Shown here: piece by piece, positions 26,232 through 27,807 of the stretch | How the letters are laid out: each line of letters opens with the position of its first letter | How positions within the stretch are numbered: the first letter of the stretch is position 1 | Translations under genes and position numbers: made by a program | The notes under the pieces: generated by a model | The model's input: the letters and a program-made list of their open reading frames with translations, nothing else | Database searches by the model: none | Told to the model about the DNA's origin: nothing | DNA from: Paulinella micropora | Taxonomy: Eukaryota > Cercozoa > Imbricatea > Euglyphida | Direction: 5' to 3' | Assembly (NCBI GenBank): GCA_009731375.1 | Contig: BJOX01000362.1 | Span: 1 to 27,807 of the forward strand | Length of the DNA stretch: 27,807 nucleotides

Positions 26232-26570
26232 AGGGGGAGTGTTAGATTTATTAATATAATTATTGTTACCGGATAGTCAGTATGGGCCGGCATGTGTAAT
26301 GTGTGTCGTTAGAGCCATTACGCCGTAGTATGTCCGGCTTAGTATATAATCGGGCCGTTCCCTTGGCGCCCGAATTGGAGAAGCTTGCTGCTCCTGGATG
26401 GTGCGAAGCTCAGCAGGAGGAAGGAAAACGGAAAGACAAGCATCCCTCCCATTGCCGCGTCATAAACGTGCCGGCATCCGGAAACGCTCCTAGTATTATT
26501 GTTCTAAGTGTCGTCTTGTGCTATGTCAGTATCTATGTTTTGAGAAACATCAATATTAATATTCAAAGTT
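26232..26570 (+). mobile_element. Possible LTR-retrotransposon 3' LTR start
   Basis: A purine tract AGGGGGAG (26232-26239) is followed directly by TGTTAGATTTATT, the usual layout of a polypurine tract and LTR start, commonly seen in Ty1/copia elements. The right LTR end and target-site duplication were not found, so the given end is approximate. TGGCGCCCGAATTGG near 26363 resembles a tRNA-Lys primer-binding site but is not placed consistently with an LTR end. Confidence 0.3.
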
Positions 26571-26823
26571 GCGGGCATCTGGTACGTTCAAACGAGTTTG
26601 AATACATTAAAAGTTTTCTTTATGAAGTTTCAGTAATAATTCAACTCATAAAATTTGGATCCACTAATAGATCGAGTGGACAGTACAGTTAAGGGTTAAT
26701 GTGCTTAGTTTGCAAAAATGCAATACTTTCATTAGTTTTTGGGAAACATCATATAATTCGAAAAAATAATTATTTCGTCAAAAATGCATGTTTTCATATG
26801 TCGTGTTCCTCATTTTTTATTTA

Positions 26824-26948
26824 AGAATATATATATATATATATATAGAATATATAATATATATATAAATATAAATATAAATATAAATATACACATATAT
26901 ATATACATATACACATATATAAATATATAAATATAAATGTATATATAT

Positions 26949-26984
<36 letters not shown>

Positions 26985-26990
26985 GTAAAA
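26824..26990. repeat. AT-rich compound microsatellite
   Basis: TA, TATAAA and CA repeats in succession. ORFs here encode Tyr-Ile periodic peptides and are artefacts. Confidence 0.95.
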
Positions 26991-27685
26991 ATATGTAAAA
27001 CTTATATCGGCAAGTGATCCTGAGGATTCTGAAATTTGCAAACTTAGCTGTCAATTTTCATGTGTGTCCTGATTTTACTTGGATCAAGTGTATATCAATG
27101 ACGCCTCAAACTTACTTCACGTAGTCAAATCATCCATCTTTGAACTAATTGTTCCTCCATCAATGATGCAGCCACCAATGCTGAGCTCGTGGGCATTAGA
27201 AAGCTGTTTTCAAGAGCTTTCCACTGGGCTTCGGCATTGATGCTTGTACTACGATTAACGAAGAAAAAATGAGATCACGTGGGAGGGTTAAGCTAGCTGA
27301 ATGACTTCAGGGAGTACATTAAATTGATTTCAGAATAAATTCAAAATGAAACGAGTTAAAATTTGCTGGCGGACAGTCAGAGACAAAGAAACGTCCACGT
27401 TTGAACTTCTATCCTGAGTAATGGAGATACATAACTTGTATTGTAGATTACTAAGCTTAATTATTACATGCACACCAACTTTCCTGAGCATGTACCAAGT
27501 ACACATACGCCCGATTTGGACCAGAATGTGCTTGCTTAGCAAGTATCGATAGAATTCTGATAGAAATAATAACTGTATGTACATTGATCTCCAAACAATC
27601 GCAGAATAGCAAATGCTAGCACACATCCCGCGAAATAAAAATCAAGTGAGAAAAGAAACTAAGAAACAAAGAAAAAAGAAATACA

Positions 27686-27686
<1 letters not shown>

Positions 27687-27722
<36 letters not shown>
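27687..27722. repeat. (AAT)n microsatellite
   Basis: About 12 AAT units, followed by unique sequence to the window end. Confidence 0.95.
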
Positions 27723-27807
27723 GTGCTTCTCTGTCAATGGCTGATGCATTTCTGCACATGCGCCTCCATCGTCTCACCCGTGAGGGGAGTACGAAGAATT
27801 GACGATA

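Larger units (their letters stand above)
24906..27807. other. Right host flank
   Basis: No credible gene. Contains AT microsatellites, a possible LTR start, and an AAT repeat near the window end. Short ORFs on either strand lack homology or composition expected of proteins. The G+C-richer patches at about 25970-26100 and 26330-26480 look like parts of dispersed repeats. Confidence 0.6.

Noticed and set aside
26363-26378. tRNA-Lys primer-binding site indicating a retrovirus-like 5' LTR
   Set aside because: Only about the first 11 bases match, the preceding bases do not end in CA, and no gag or pol follows.
26303-26692. 129-residue ORF in the right flank
   Set aside because: Overlaps the probable LTR/repeat sequence, contains no recognisable domain and likely arises by chance.
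26817-27054. Tyr/Ile-rich reverse-strand ORFs
   Set aside because: Caused by TA and CA repeats.

Overview
This window is an invertebrate-type (probably metazoan) nuclear genome segment carrying an endogenous double-stranded DNA virus of the Polinton-like virus / adintovirus / virophage kind. The nuclear setting is shown by long ATT/AAT, TACA and AT microsatellites, a possible LTR-retrotransposon end, and two 10-base assembly gaps (359-368, 7154-7163). The viral identity rests on a full morphogenesis set: double-jelly-roll major capsid protein (MCP), penton-like protein, FtsK/HerA-type (A32-like) packaging ATPase and adenain-like cysteine protease. It also has a retroviral-type (rve) integrase, GIY-YIG endonucleases and S74-chaperone fibers. 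No DNA polymerase, primase or helicase is visible.

Layout. 1-627: host flank. Unit A, 628 to about 12000: truncated fiber, two-helix membrane protein, antisense Cys-rich secreted protein, small beta-rich protein, ATPase, basic protein, coiled-coil protein, protease, penton, MCP, second surface protein, then two reverse-strand genes ending in an ExoX-C-like domain. About 12000-13440: gene-free, with hairpins, a 130-bp tandem repeat and a TACA microsatellite. About 13482-17051: reverse-strand coiled-coil gene, a probable two-exon gene with a 46-nt intron, a 48-codon ORF, integrase, GIY-YIG endonuclease and a reverse-strand acidic protein. Unit B, 17113 to about 24905: a second, diverged copy of the fiber-to-protease block, cut off inside the Pro/Gln repeat of the protease gene. 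24906-27807: host flank.

The units run head to tail. Homologous genes differ mostly at synonymous positions, while the disabling lesions (frameshifts, stops) are private to each copy. I infer that two related viral genomes diverged under selection and then both decayed after integration, rather than one copy being duplicated recently.

The most striking unexplained structure is a family of four 131-169 bp intergenic modules (M1 3751-3898, M2 20385-20528, M3 22113-22243, M4 23494-23662). All start TGATATTT and end AAAATATCA, and all contain AAACATCG ... CGATGTTTTAGAAT ... ATTCTAAAATATCA. Each can fold into a four-stem cloverleaf. The side hairpins change sequence but keep pairing, some modules supply the stop or start codon of the adjoining gene, and occupancy differs between units A and B. 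They look like mobile or rapidly replaced structured elements of the virus. Other inter-unit differences are an exchanged fiber tip cassette and a GIY-YIG gene with its matching empty site. All function calls are by motif and memory; no database search was possible.
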